Assembly: GCF_025447595.1 (NCBI RefSeq)
Contig: NZ_JAOEJU010000015.1
Coordinates: 62,001-126,000 of the forward strand
Direction of reading: 5' to 3'
DNA: 64,000 nt
From: Pseudomonas koreensis
Lineage (GTDB): Bacteria > Pseudomonadota > Gammaproteobacteria > Pseudomonadales > Pseudomonadaceae
In this document: positions 1 to 6,594 of the stretch, piece by piece
Numbering within the stretch: the stretch's first letter is position 1
How the letters are laid out: the number at the start of each line of letters is the position of its first letter
Notes under the pieces: model-generated
Database searches by the model: none
Told to the model about the DNA's origin: nothing
Seen by the model: the letters and a program-made list of their open reading frames with translations, nothing else
Position numbers and translations under genes: made by a program

Positions 1-263
1 GAAAACGGGTAAAAAAACAGCAGGCAAATTGAAGACGGGGACAAACGGTTGCGCCTCGCCCTGTTAGCAAATACAGCCAATTCAAGCCAGGGCTCTGCAC
101 CAACCTCTTCTATATATAGAGGCGGTTGAATCATCGCCCTGACAGCCGACCCCGCAAAGCAAGGTTGGCGGACAGCGCAGCATCATCGAGCAACATTGAT
201 ACGACGAAGCGCCCTGCCCTGCGACCCGAAATCTGCGGCCGCCAAAATCAAAAACCGTAAAAC
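1..263. other. Non-coding stretch downstream of the tRNA operon
   Basis: No convincing reading frame is seen on either strand. In Pseudomonas the gene normally found beyond these tRNAs on the minus strand is tig (trigger factor), so this is probably its upstream region; that is inference from known synteny. A perfect AT palindrome (TCTATATATAGA, 109-120) could be part of a promoter, but no well-spaced -35 was found on either strand. Confidence 0.4.
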
Positions 264-298
264 AAAAAAGGCGCCAGACTGTTAAATCTGGCGCCTTT
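264..298 (-). terminator. Rho-independent terminator after the promoter-distal tRNA-His
   Basis: The 9-bp stem GGCGCCAGA / TCTGGCGCC (270-278 and 287-295) is followed, reading the minus strand, by a run of T (264-269). It lies 8 nt beyond the CCA end of tRNA-His, so it ends the tRNA transcript. Confidence 0.85.
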
Positions 299-305
299 CG
301 GAATA

Positions 306-381
306 TGGGGTGGACGATGGGGATCGAACCCACGACAACGGGAGTCACAATCCCGTGCTCTACCAACTGAGCTACGCCCAC
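306..381 (-). tRNA. tRNA-His (GTG), distal copy
   Basis: The 76-nt cloverleaf has an encoded CCA end. The anticodon loop reads TTGTGAC, so the anticodon is GTG. The G at position 382 just 5' of the acceptor stem can serve as the extra G(-1) typical of histidine tRNA, and it pairs with the discriminator C. The mature sequence is identical to the copy at 601-676. Confidence 0.95.
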
Positions 382-457
382 CATATTGCGTGCCAAAGAA
401 GCCAAACAACTTCTTTGTAGGACTTCACCCGGCCAACGGCATGAATGAAGCTTTGAT

Positions 458-542
458 TGGTGCGGATGAAGAGACTCGAACTCTTACGCCTCGCGGCGCT
501 GGAACCTAAATCCAGTGTGTCTACCAATTCCACCACATCCGC
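458..542 (-). tRNA. tRNA-Leu (TAG)
   Basis: This is an 85-nt class II tRNA with a long variable arm and an encoded CCA. The anticodon loop TTTAGGT gives anticodon TAG. It sits between the two tRNA-His copies on the minus strand. Confidence 0.95.
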
Positions 543-561
543 GGATGAAGCTTTTTAAAGC

Positions 562-593
562 AAAGGCGCCAGACTGTTACATCTGGCGCCTTT
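562..593 (-). terminator. Weak terminator-like hairpin between tRNA-His and tRNA-Leu
   Basis: The same GGCGCCAGA / TCTGGCGCC stem as at 270-295 occurs here (565-573, 582-590), but the T run is broken (TTTGCTTT). It came along with the duplicated tRNA-His unit. It may act as an attenuating or processing hairpin rather than a full stop, because tRNA-Leu lies just beyond it. Confidence 0.5.
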
Positions 594-600
594 CGAAATA

Positions 601-676
601 TGGGGTGGACGATGGGGATCGAACCCACGACAACGGGAGTCACAATCCCGTGCTCTACCAACTGAGCTACGCCCAC
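601..676 (-). tRNA. tRNA-His (GTG), proximal copy
   Basis: The 76-nt tRNA has anticodon GTG and an encoded CCA, and its mature sequence is identical to the copy at 306-381. The roughly 120 bp around the two copies (about 267-388 and 562-683) match with only about three differences, so the duplication includes the downstream hairpin. Confidence 0.95.
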
Positions 677-707
677 CATATCGCGCTACTTGTGCCAATG
701 TGCCTAA

Positions 708-784
708 TGGCGCACCCGGCAGGACTCGAACCTGCGACCATCCGCTTAGAAGGCGGATGCTCTATCCAGCTGAGCTACGGGCGC
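708..784 (-). tRNA. tRNA-Arg (TCT)
   Basis: The 77-nt cloverleaf has an encoded CCA. The anticodon loop CTTCTAA gives anticodon TCT. It is the first gene of the minus-strand operon Arg-His-Leu-His, an order known from Pseudomonas next to folD. Confidence 0.95.
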
Positions 785-900
785 CTTGTTAGCTGTACCC
801 TTGGAGGACTACAAACTAAGTGCTTTCCAGTCTCGCAAAACGTTGATTTCGCTCGACCTTCTTAACCAGTGCTAGGCTGTGCCCGACAAGTGCGACGAAT

Positions 901-928
901 AGTATAGAGCGACCCGAAGGTCGTCAAA
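901..928 (-). promoter_or_regulatory. Candidate promoter of the tRNA operon
   Basis: On the minus strand TTGACG (922-927), or TTTGAC one base earlier, is followed after 15-16 nt by TATACT (901-906). This is the best sigma-70-like match upstream of tRNA-Arg and would leave a leader of about 110 nt. The spacer is slightly short. Confidence 0.45.
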
Positions 929-1058
929 TCCTTTTTAAAAAAAATTCATTTAATTAAAGGGCTTAGGGGAATTTGCTGACCAAGCGCCTTTGCCCTCACC
1001 GTTTGACATGCGAGAATGCGTTCTCTTTTTTTCCCCTCTCGATGGTTAATCACGCGCA

Positions 1059-1913
1059 ATGACTGCACAACTAATCGACGGCAAATCAATCGCCGCCAGC
1101 CTGCGCCAGCAGATCGCCCAACGGGTAGCCGAACGTCGCGAGCAAGGCTTGCGCACTCCCGGCCTCGCGGTGATCCTGGTCGGCAGCGATCCTGCCTCTC
1201 AGGTTTATGTCTCGCACAAGCGTAAAGACTGTGAAGAGGTCGGTTTCCTCTCTCAAGCCTACGACCTGCCTTCCGAAACCACTCAGCAAGCGCTGACCGA
1301 TCTGATTGATCGACTGAACGACGACCCGGCAATCGACGGCGTTCTGCTTCAACTTCCTCTGCCAGAGCACCTGGACGCCTCAAAATTGCTGGAGCGCATC
1401 CGCCCGGACAAGGACGTCGACGGTTTCCATCCTTATAACGTCGGCCGTCTGGCCCAGCGCATTCCGCTGCTGCGTCCGTGCACCCCGAAGGGCATTATGA
1501 CCCTGCTGGAAAGCACCGGTGCCGATCTGTACGGGATGGACGCCGTGGTTGTCGGCGCGTCCAACATCGTCGGTCGCCCGATGGCAATGGAACTGTTGCT
1601 AGCCGGTTGCACCGTGACCGTCACCCACCGCTTCACCAAGGATCTGGCCGGTCACGTCGGCCGTGCCGATCTGGTGGTCGTGGCCGCCGGCAAGCCGGGC
1701 CTGGTCAAGGGCGAGTGGATCAAAGAAGGCGCGATCGTGATCGACGTCGGCATCAACCGTCAGGACGACGGCAAACTGGTCGGTGACGTTGTGTACGAAA
1801 CCGCCCTGCCTCGTGCCGGCTGGATCACTCCGGTCCCGGGCGGCGTCGGTCCGATGACCCGCGCCTGCCTGCTGGAAAACACCCTCTACGCGGCAGAAAC
1901 CCTGCACGCCTGA
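1059..1913 (+). CDS. folD: Bifunctional methylenetetrahydrofolate dehydrogenase / cyclohydrolase
   Basis: The 284-residue protein has the length and start (MTAQLIDGK) expected of FolD. Family signatures seen are YVSHKRKDCEE (contains the catalytic Lys), the LPLPEHLD segment and the NADP-binding GASNIVGRPM, followed by PVPGGVGPMT near the C-terminus. It interconverts methylene-, methenyl- and formyl-tetrahydrofolate in the cytosol, supplying one-carbon units. The start ATG has no strong ribosome site but fits the family N-terminus. It is divergent from the tRNA operon, as in other Pseudomonas. Its last codons and its terminator are duplicated at 3695-3772, on the far side of a 1.8-kb insertion. 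Confidence 0.97.
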   Translation: MTAQLIDGKSIAASLRQQIAQRVAERREQGLRTPGLAVILVGSDPASQVYVSHKRKDCEEVGFLSQAYDLPSETTQQALTDLIDRLNDDPAIDGVLLQLPLPEHLDASKLLERIRPDKDVDGFHPYNVGRLAQRIPLLRPCTPKGIMTLLESTGADLYGMDAVVVGASNIVGRPMAMELLLAGCTVTVTHRFTKDLAGHVGRADLVVVAAGKPGLVKGEWIKEGAIVIDVGINRQDDGKLVGDVVYETALPRAGWITPVPGGVGPMTRACLLENTLYAAETLHA

Positions 1914-1974
1914 GTCCCGTTTTCCACGCTCCGCGAACCCCGCCTTGTGCGGGGTTTTTCATGTCCTCGAAAAA
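1897..1974. repeat. Left 78-bp direct repeat flanking the folD insertion
   Basis: It covers the last codons of folD, its stop, its terminator and 15 bases beyond. It matches 3695-3772 at 77 of 78 positions (difference at 1964 / 3762) with a constant offset of 1798. It therefore behaves like an attachment site or target duplication around the cassette at 1975-3694. Confidence 0.85.
1936..1959 (+). terminator. folD terminator (left copy)
   Basis: The stem AACCCCGC / GCGGGGTT (1936-1943, 1949-1956) is followed by a T run. It lies inside the 78-bp direct repeat and recurs at 3734-3757. Confidence 0.85.
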
Positions 1975-2110
1975 CTCTCCACACTTATCAAAAAATCCCA
2001 CGACAAGACCAGCAGGCATTATGAGACGAGGTGCATTTGAGCTAACACGCTGAAGCATCTCTATCATAGGATGTTGAGATGACTGGGCGTATCGTGGCCA
2101 ATCTGAAGAA

Positions 2111-2174
2111 GGATTGGCTTTTTTGACCAAGCCAATCCCACCCGGCGCGACAGCATCACGCTGCCACGCCGGGT
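2111..2174 (+). other. Two consecutive hairpins in the leader of the inserted operon
   Basis: The first hairpin has a perfect 10-bp stem GGATTGGCTT / AAGCCAATCC (2111-2120, 2129-2138). The second starts two bases later, with an 8-bp stem ACCCGGCG / CGCCGGGT (2140-2147, 2167-2174) enclosing a smaller CAGC / GCTG stem. They end 22 bases before the ribosome site of the first cassette gene. There is no T run, so they are not simple terminators. They may be a structured mRNA leader or a small RNA; the function is unknown. Confidence 0.55.
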
Positions 2175-2206
2175 AGCTTGGAATAACGAAATGCTTGGAG
2201 GCTGAC

Positions 2207-2782
2207 TTGATACCAGAATGGAATGCTGAAGGAGTTCTGCCTCCTGTTAACGAGGATGACCCTGCCGGGCTCATCAGAGCACCTTATGAGGTAAGCCTTG
2301 GGCAGGTCGTAGATCGGTTCGCGACCAGCCCGGAACGATGTGATATTTTGGCCGGATACCTTGCTCACAGAGCAGAACTGCACAAGATGGGCATCGATTG
2401 CGGTTTTCAGTGGCTGGACGGCAGCTTTACTGAGGACATCGAGATGCTGGAGCACCGCCCTCCCCGAGATATCGATGTGGTGACCTTCACTCCTGCTGGT
2501 GATGTATTTTTTGACGGCCTCGACGATCGCGAAATCAAACTTCTTGGCGGCGATCGGGCAAATCTCAAGAAAGAGTTCAAGATCGACTTCTACATCCAGT
2601 CATTGAGCGACCCTGCCGAAACTTTGGTTGCCATGACAACCTATTGGTACAGCATGTGGTCACATCGGCGTACCGGCCAGTGGAAAGGTTTTTTGAAAAT
2701 TGACCTTTCTCCTGTTCACGATGCAGATGCAGAAGGCTTGCTCGTGGTACGCCGGCAGGAGCTTGAACATGAACAGATCTGA
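2207..2782 (+). CDS. Predicted nucleotidyltransferase-fold protein (DUF6932-like)
   Basis: The 191-residue protein opens with IPEWNAEGVLPP, matching what I remember of DUF6932 proteins. It shows the three sequence marks of a nucleotidyltransferase: G72-S73 (WLDGSF), D88-x-D90 (RDIDVV) and D127 (KIDFYI). An active metal site is therefore plausible, but the substrate is unknown. I chose the TTG start at 2207 because GGAGG lies 5 nt upstream (2197-2201) and the family motif starts there; TTG 2195 overlaps that site. The stop overlaps the next gene by 14 nt, so the two are translationally coupled. It lies in an insertion of lower GC than its neighbours. A toxin or defence role is inference from context. 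Confidence 0.75.
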   Translation: MIPEWNAEGVLPPVNEDDPAGLIRAPYEVSLGQVVDRFATSPERCDILAGYLAHRAELHKMGIDCGFQWLDGSFTEDIEMLEHRPPRDIDVVTFTPAGDVFFDGLDDREIKLLGGDRANLKKEFKIDFYIQSLSDPAETLVAMTTYWYSMWSHRRTGQWKGFLKIDLSPVHDADAEGLLVVRRQELEHEQI

Positions 2783-3677
2783 ATACACTCATAAGGCTGC
2801 GGAGCTCAGCTTTCTTGAAAAGCAGGCTGCCGCTCCAGGTATAAGCAAACTCACCCTCATGTCTATTCAGGCAAGAATTGAACAGGCTCGGGCCTGTCTT
2901 GTCGACAACGGCAAGCATGCCTATCGGCCAGCAAAGGTTCGACTGACTTATCGTGGCGTTCCTGTTTGGGGGACACACGGTGTGCTAGCCGAATTTGGAA
3001 CTAATGCGACCCGGGCATTCAGCGTCGCGATAACGGCAATTGCAGCGTCGGTTTCCGGATCACTGGCAGACAAGGGCCCCATCCCGAACCGCCTGAGCAA
3101 CCAGCTTTTAATTACTGGTCCAGCTCGCGGATCCTTTGGATTCGAGCTCGAAGAAATACCTGCGGACAAGCAGCTTGATATCGAGGGCACCACTCCGGTA
3201 TCGCAAGCTATCGACATTCTCACCGAGCTGCTTGAGGCCACGACCAAAAGTGATGAAGAGTTGTCCGAGCCAGTCTCCCGCCTGGCCGATAGAGCGATAG
3301 CTGCCGTCTCGGACTTCCTCAACGAGCTATCTGAAAATGACGCGTCCTGTGCGCTAACGACGAACTCCCGCAGATTCCAGTTCTCTGACGTTGAGCAAGT
3401 TCGCCGCAGTAAAGCGCGGTTAAGCCGAGACAACATCAAAGAGGATGATGAGACCTTCACCGGGGCCTTTATCGGAGTCTTGCCCGAGAAGAGGGTCTTT
3501 GAATTCAAAACCAACAGCGGCGAGATTATTCACGGAAGGATTCCCACGGAAATCACGACTCCGAATGACATCAACGGCCACCTTTACACGCAACTGACCA
3601 TTCAAGTTACCGCGAGGAGAATTGGATCGAGCAATCCGAGATACAGGCTCAAAGCTTTACCTTGGGCCCAACATTAA
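2769..3677 (+). CDS. Unknown partner protein of the nucleotidyltransferase
   Basis: The 302-residue protein is not one I can name. The ATG at 2769 has AGGAG 7 nt upstream (2757-2761) inside the preceding gene. It has no signal peptide or membrane segment. The N-terminal 50 residues look helical. The middle has a conserved-looking RLTYRGVPVWGTHG and an ITGPARGSFGFELEE strand-rich segment. An acidic helical linker follows, and the C-terminal part (FTGAFIGVLPEKRVFEFK, then GEIIHGRI) resembles a small beta-barrel. It ends 17 bp before the right direct repeat, so the cassette is tightly packed. It may be an antitoxin, effector or regulator for the upstream enzyme; the sequence does not decide. Confidence 0.75.
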   Translation: MNRSEYTHKAAELSFLEKQAAAPGISKLTLMSIQARIEQARACLVDNGKHAYRPAKVRLTYRGVPVWGTHGVLAEFGTNATRAFSVAITAIAASVSGSLADKGPIPNRLSNQLLITGPARGSFGFELEEIPADKQLDIEGTTPVSQAIDILTELLEATTKSDEELSEPVSRLADRAIAAVSDFLNELSENDASCALTTNSRRFQFSDVEQVRRSKARLSRDNIKEDDETFTGAFIGVLPEKRVFEFKTNSGEIIHGRIPTEITTPNDINGHLYTQLTIQVTARRIGSSNPRYRLKALPWAQH

Positions 3678-3694
3678 ACCCATGCCAGGCCCGA

Positions 3695-3772
3695 AAACCC
3701 TGCACGCCTGAGTCCCGTTTTCCACGCTCCGCGAACCCCGCCTTGTGCGGGGTTTTTCATGCCCTCGAAAAA
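3695..3772. repeat. Right 78-bp direct repeat (displaced copy of the folD 3' end)
   Basis: This is a 77/78 match to 1897-1974. It repeats the folD terminal codons and terminator although no folD frame leads into it. Beyond it the sequence runs into the region upstream of the endopeptidase gene, which suggests that folD and that gene were once adjacent. Confidence 0.85.
3734..3757 (+). terminator. Duplicate of the folD terminator, now ending the cassette
   Basis: The stem and T run are identical to 1936-1959. In its present place it would stop transcripts of the two cassette genes before the endopeptidase gene. Confidence 0.8.
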
Positions 3773-3940
3773 ACCTTTACCGTTCGCCGGAAACCCCTAT
3801 TTTTACAGGGCTTTTCACGACTTTTTCATGCCTTGCGGACAACCATCGACAGTTCTTCAACCATACTCCTACAATGCGTCGTTTTTACGACACAGCCCGT
3901 TACAAAGAACGGCATTTCCAACCTTCATGAGTTCGCCCGC

Positions 3941-4879
3941 GTGAATATTCGTCTGTCCATCCTGAGCCTGGTTTTTGCATTTTCAGGCACGCTCCTCACG
4001 CCAACGGTCAACGCCGCCGAAACTACCGCTGCCCCTCGAGACGCTTCGCAATTGAAGATTGCCTCCGGCAGCGCCCTGCTGATGGATCTGCAGACCAACA
4101 AAGTCATTTATTCCAGCAACCCGGACGTGGTGGTGCCCATCGCGTCCGTGAGCAAATTGATGACCGGTTTGGTAGTGGTCGAAGCGCACCAGAACATGGA
4201 CGAATGGATTGACGTCGACATCAGCCGTACACCCGAAATGAAAGGCGTGTTTTCCCGCGTCAAACTGCGAAGTGAACTACCCCGCCGAGAGATGCTGCTG
4301 ATTGCCCTGATGTCCTCGGAAAACCGCGCCGCCGCCAGTCTGGCTCACCACTACCCGGGCGGTTACGCGGCATTCATCGCAGCGATGAACGCCAAGGCCA
4401 AGGCGCTGGGCATGACCAGCACGCACTTTGTGGAGCCCACCGGCCTGTCGGAGCGCAACGTTTCCACCGCCCGCGACCTGAGCAAGTTGCTGGTGGCCGC
4501 GCACAAGCAGCCGCTGCTCATCGAGCTGACCACCACCAAGGAAAAGACCGTCTCGTTCCGCAAACCCAATTACACCCTGGGTTTCCGTAACACCGACCAC
4601 CTGGTTAACAAGGCCGACTGGGATATCCGCATCACCAAGACCGGTTTCACCAACCCGGCCGGCCACTGCCTGGTGCTGGTGACCCGCATGGCCAACCGTC
4701 CCGTCGCCCTGGTGATTCTCGACGCGTTCGGCAAATACACCCATTTCGCCGATGCCAGCCGCATCCGCAGCTGGGTGGAAACCGGCAAGAGCGCCAATGT
4801 TCCAGCGGTGGCTCAGCAATACAAGGCCGACAAAAACCTCAAGAGTCGCCAAAGTGGCGTGATCGAAGCCTCCAAGTAA
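3941..4879 (+). CDS. pbpG: D-alanyl-D-alanine endopeptidase (penicillin-binding protein 7/8 type)
   Basis: The 312-residue periplasmic enzyme cuts D-Ala-meso-DAP cross-links in peptidoglycan. The start is GTG 3941, which gives a signal peptide ending near VNAAE; longer upstream frames run into the duplicated folD sequence and are spurious. Serine peptidase S11 motifs are S69-V-S-K72 (catalytic Ser and Lys), SSEN and KTG (ITKTGF). A Lys/Ser-rich tail follows the catalytic domain. It was probably next to folD before the 1.8-kb insertion. It ends at a strong bidirectional terminator. Confidence 0.92.
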   Translation: MNIRLSILSLVFAFSGTLLTPTVNAAETTAAPRDASQLKIASGSALLMDLQTNKVIYSSNPDVVVPIASVSKLMTGLVVVEAHQNMDEWIDVDISRTPEMKGVFSRVKLRSELPRREMLLIALMSSENRAAASLAHHYPGGYAAFIAAMNAKAKALGMTSTHFVEPTGLSERNVSTARDLSKLLVAAHKQPLLIELTTTKEKTVSFRKPNYTLGFRNTDHLVNKADWDIRITKTGFTNPAGHCLVLVTRMANRPVALVILDAFGKYTHFADASRIRSWVETGKSANVPAVAQQYKADKNLKSRQSGVIEASK

Positions 4880-4891
4880 TCCGTCACCCAT

Positions 4892-4921
4892 GAAAAAGCC
4901 CCGAATCGTCGGGGCTTTTTC
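4892..4921. terminator. Bidirectional terminator
   Basis: AAAAAGCCCCGA / TCGGGGCTTTTT hairpin between the convergent endopeptidase gene and the small acidic gene at 4932. Confidence 0.85.
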
Positions 4922-4931
4922 ATTTATGCAC

Positions 4932-5138
4932 TCAGTCGTTGGGCAACGGCATCTTGTCGTCATCGGGAATGCCGTCACCGGCGCTCGGGTCGCGCGAATG
5001 CTCTGGCGTGACCACCGCCGGACGCGCCAACGGATCGCGCAGAGGGCTCTCCGGATCCAGCACCGGATCAACTTCCGGCTCAGGGGTGGTTGGCACACTG
5101 TCAGGTTTGTGGTCGTCGAAACTCGAATCGGTACTCAT
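4932..5138 (-). CDS. Small acidic proline-rich protein (first of two)
   Basis: The 68-residue protein is rich in Asp, Pro and Ser, with repeated DP pairs (EPEVDPVLDPES). No hydrophobic core, signal or membrane segment is visible, so it is probably disordered and cytosolic. The start ATG 5138 has GAGG 5 nt upstream. It lies 12 nt downstream of a second gene of the same style on the same strand, so they form a small operon. No known function is recognised. Confidence 0.6.
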   Translation of the reverse strand: MSTDSSFDDHKPDSVPTTPEPEVDPVLDPESPLRDPLARPAVVTPEHSRDPSAGDGIPDDDKMPLPND

Positions 5139-5150
5139 ACGCACCTCGCT

Positions 5151-5357
5151 TCAAGGCTTGAGATCAGCCAAGGGATCGTAAGGCTTGGCCGGACGCTTGG
5201 GATCTTCGCCCGGCCGCACATCCTTCGGCGCCTTCGCCGGGCCGACGGGATCGACTTGCGGGTCCTCAAGATCCGGCGAGTCCGGATCGAAGCCCAAGTC
5301 GTCACCACTGCCGTGCTCGGACGAATGCGGCCCGCTGGGTGAAGGTGGAATTGCCAT
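5151..5357 (-). CDS. Small acidic proline-rich protein (second of two)
   Basis: The 68-residue protein has GGAGG ideally placed upstream of ATG 5357. Composition is dominated by Pro, Asp, Gly and Lys, with DP-rich runs such as DPDSPDLEDPQVDP. It has no membrane segment or fold signature. It resembles its downstream neighbour (4932-5138) in length and composition, suggesting a diverged duplicate or a shared job. Function unknown. Confidence 0.6.
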   Translation of the reverse strand: MAIPPSPSGPHSSEHGSGDDLGFDPDSPDLEDPQVDPVGPAKAPKDVRPGEDPKRPAKPYDPLADLKP

Positions 5358-5448
5358 GTTCGCCTCCTGAACCGGCCGGAAAATACCGGACGCTACAATT
5401 CAGAAACGCGCGATCCACGAGGGTGCCCGACAAGCGACGAACGGAACC

Positions 5449-6120
5449 TCAGTGCGCCGCCAGCGCCTTCCTCGCCTGCGCCGCTTCCCGCTCCTGCCCG
5501 GCCTGGGCCAGTGCGTCGGCCGCCTTGAGCCAGCGTTGTTGATCGACCGCTGCCGGAATCTGCGTCGGTTTCTGGATCAACACAGCCCAGCCGCCGGACT
5601 TTTCGAGGGCCGACTCAAACGAGCTGAAGCTCATCAATTCACGGCGATTCATCCCGGCACGCAGCAGCACCTTCTGCTTCAAACGATCGTAGCCGGACAG
5701 AATCGCGTAACGCGGCTCCGCCCAAAACGCCGAACCCTCGCTGAAATGCACCATCACCGGATACCCGGCCGCCACTTGAGTCAGCAGCGCTGGCAGATTG
5801 CTGTCCAGCGGATACACGACCATCCCGTACTCACGCGCAAGGCTCTGCAGATTCTGCTGCAACTTGTCCTCGGCGCCCGGCAAGTGCAGCGGTTTTTCCA
5901 GCAAACCCGGCGTGATCACGATGCCCTGCTGCGACAGCAGGCTGGCCAGCACTTGCGGCCCGCTTTGATAGGCCTCGCCGCGATAGAACGTGCCGCTGAG
6001 CTCGACCCGCTCCGGCAGGCGCTTGACCTCCGGCGCCACACTGCCTGCACACCCCACCAATGCTGTTACGCAACCGGCCACCAGCAGCGCCGTGCGAATC
6101 CGGGAAAATAGCTGCACCAT
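5449..6120 (-). CDS. Lipoprotein resembling a C39/PA2778-type peptidase with lost catalytic residues
   Basis: The 223-residue protein starts at ATG 6120, preceded by AGAGAG, and has a lipoprotein signal with lipobox ALVGC. The body resembles papain-like C39 domains of the PA2778 type: the block YQSGPQVLASLL stands where the family has YQCGPAAL, and PRYAILSGYD where it has a catalytic His before YA. Here Cys has become Ser and His has become Arg, so peptidase activity is unlikely. A helical Ala/Gln-rich C-terminus follows. It probably binds a peptide or partner in the periplasm, by inference. Confidence 0.65.
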   Translation of the reverse strand: MVQLFSRIRTALLVAGCVTALVGCAGSVAPEVKRLPERVELSGTFYRGEAYQSGPQVLASLLSQQGIVITPGLLEKPLHLPGAEDKLQQNLQSLAREYGMVVYPLDSNLPALLTQVAAGYPVMVHFSEGSAFWAEPRYAILSGYDRLKQKVLLRAGMNRRELMSFSSFESALEKSGGWAVLIQKPTQIPAAVDQQRWLKAADALAQAGQEREAAQARKALAAH

Positions 6121-6352
6121 CGTCACTCTCTTGATCAATTACCGGTCATCGTGTTCCGGCTTGGTCGAGGATCATAGGACGGCACAACGTTGCGGTATAG
6201 CCCAAAGCGGCAGATGCATCGGCTGCATAGAGCGAACTGATTGGTCACCACCGACCTTTGGTCAATAGCCTGAAACACGCCAGCGACTAGACTGTCACTT
6301 AAGACAAGAGCCAAAGAGCGAGCGCCCGACGCAGGGCGAAGAGGAGGCACAG

Positions 6353-6520
6353 ATGAGCCTGACCATGACCATCGTAATGCTGATTGCCGGCTGGCTGGCC
6401 GTTGCCGCCGCCATGCTGTGGGGCGTGTTGCGGATTTCCCGCCGCCATCACCACCCGGTACAACCTGCACCGACCAGGAAGATCGAGAAACACGACGCCC
6501 GTCACGCCACCGCGCACTGA
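6353..6520 (+). CDS. 55-residue single-pass membrane protein
   Basis: ATG 6353 is preceded by a strong site (GAGGAGG, 5 nt spacing). The product has one hydrophobic segment (about residues 5-27, TIVMLIAGWLAVAAAMLWGV) followed by a basic, His-rich tail (ISRRHHHP). This suggests an inner-membrane protein with its tail in the cytosol. A bidirectional terminator follows. I do not recognise the family. Confidence 0.65.
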   Translation: MSLTMTIVMLIAGWLAVAAAMLWGVLRISRRHHHPVQPAPTRKIEKHDARHATAH

Positions 6521-6541
6521 CTTTCCGTAACCGACACAAAC

Positions 6542-6583
6542 AAAAAGGCCGCCTGGACTCTCGCGAGTTCAGGCGGCCTTTGG
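6542..6583. terminator. Bidirectional terminator
   Basis: A long stem (AAAGGCCGCCTG / CAGGCGGCCTTT) serves both the small plus-strand gene and the terC-like gene on the minus strand. Confidence 0.85.
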
Positions 6584-6594
6584 TTTTCCAGCGA

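Noticed and set aside
3662..3940. N-terminal extension of the endopeptidase frame
   Set aside because: It reads through the 78-bp repeat and terminator; GTG 3941 yields the signal peptide and the usual length.
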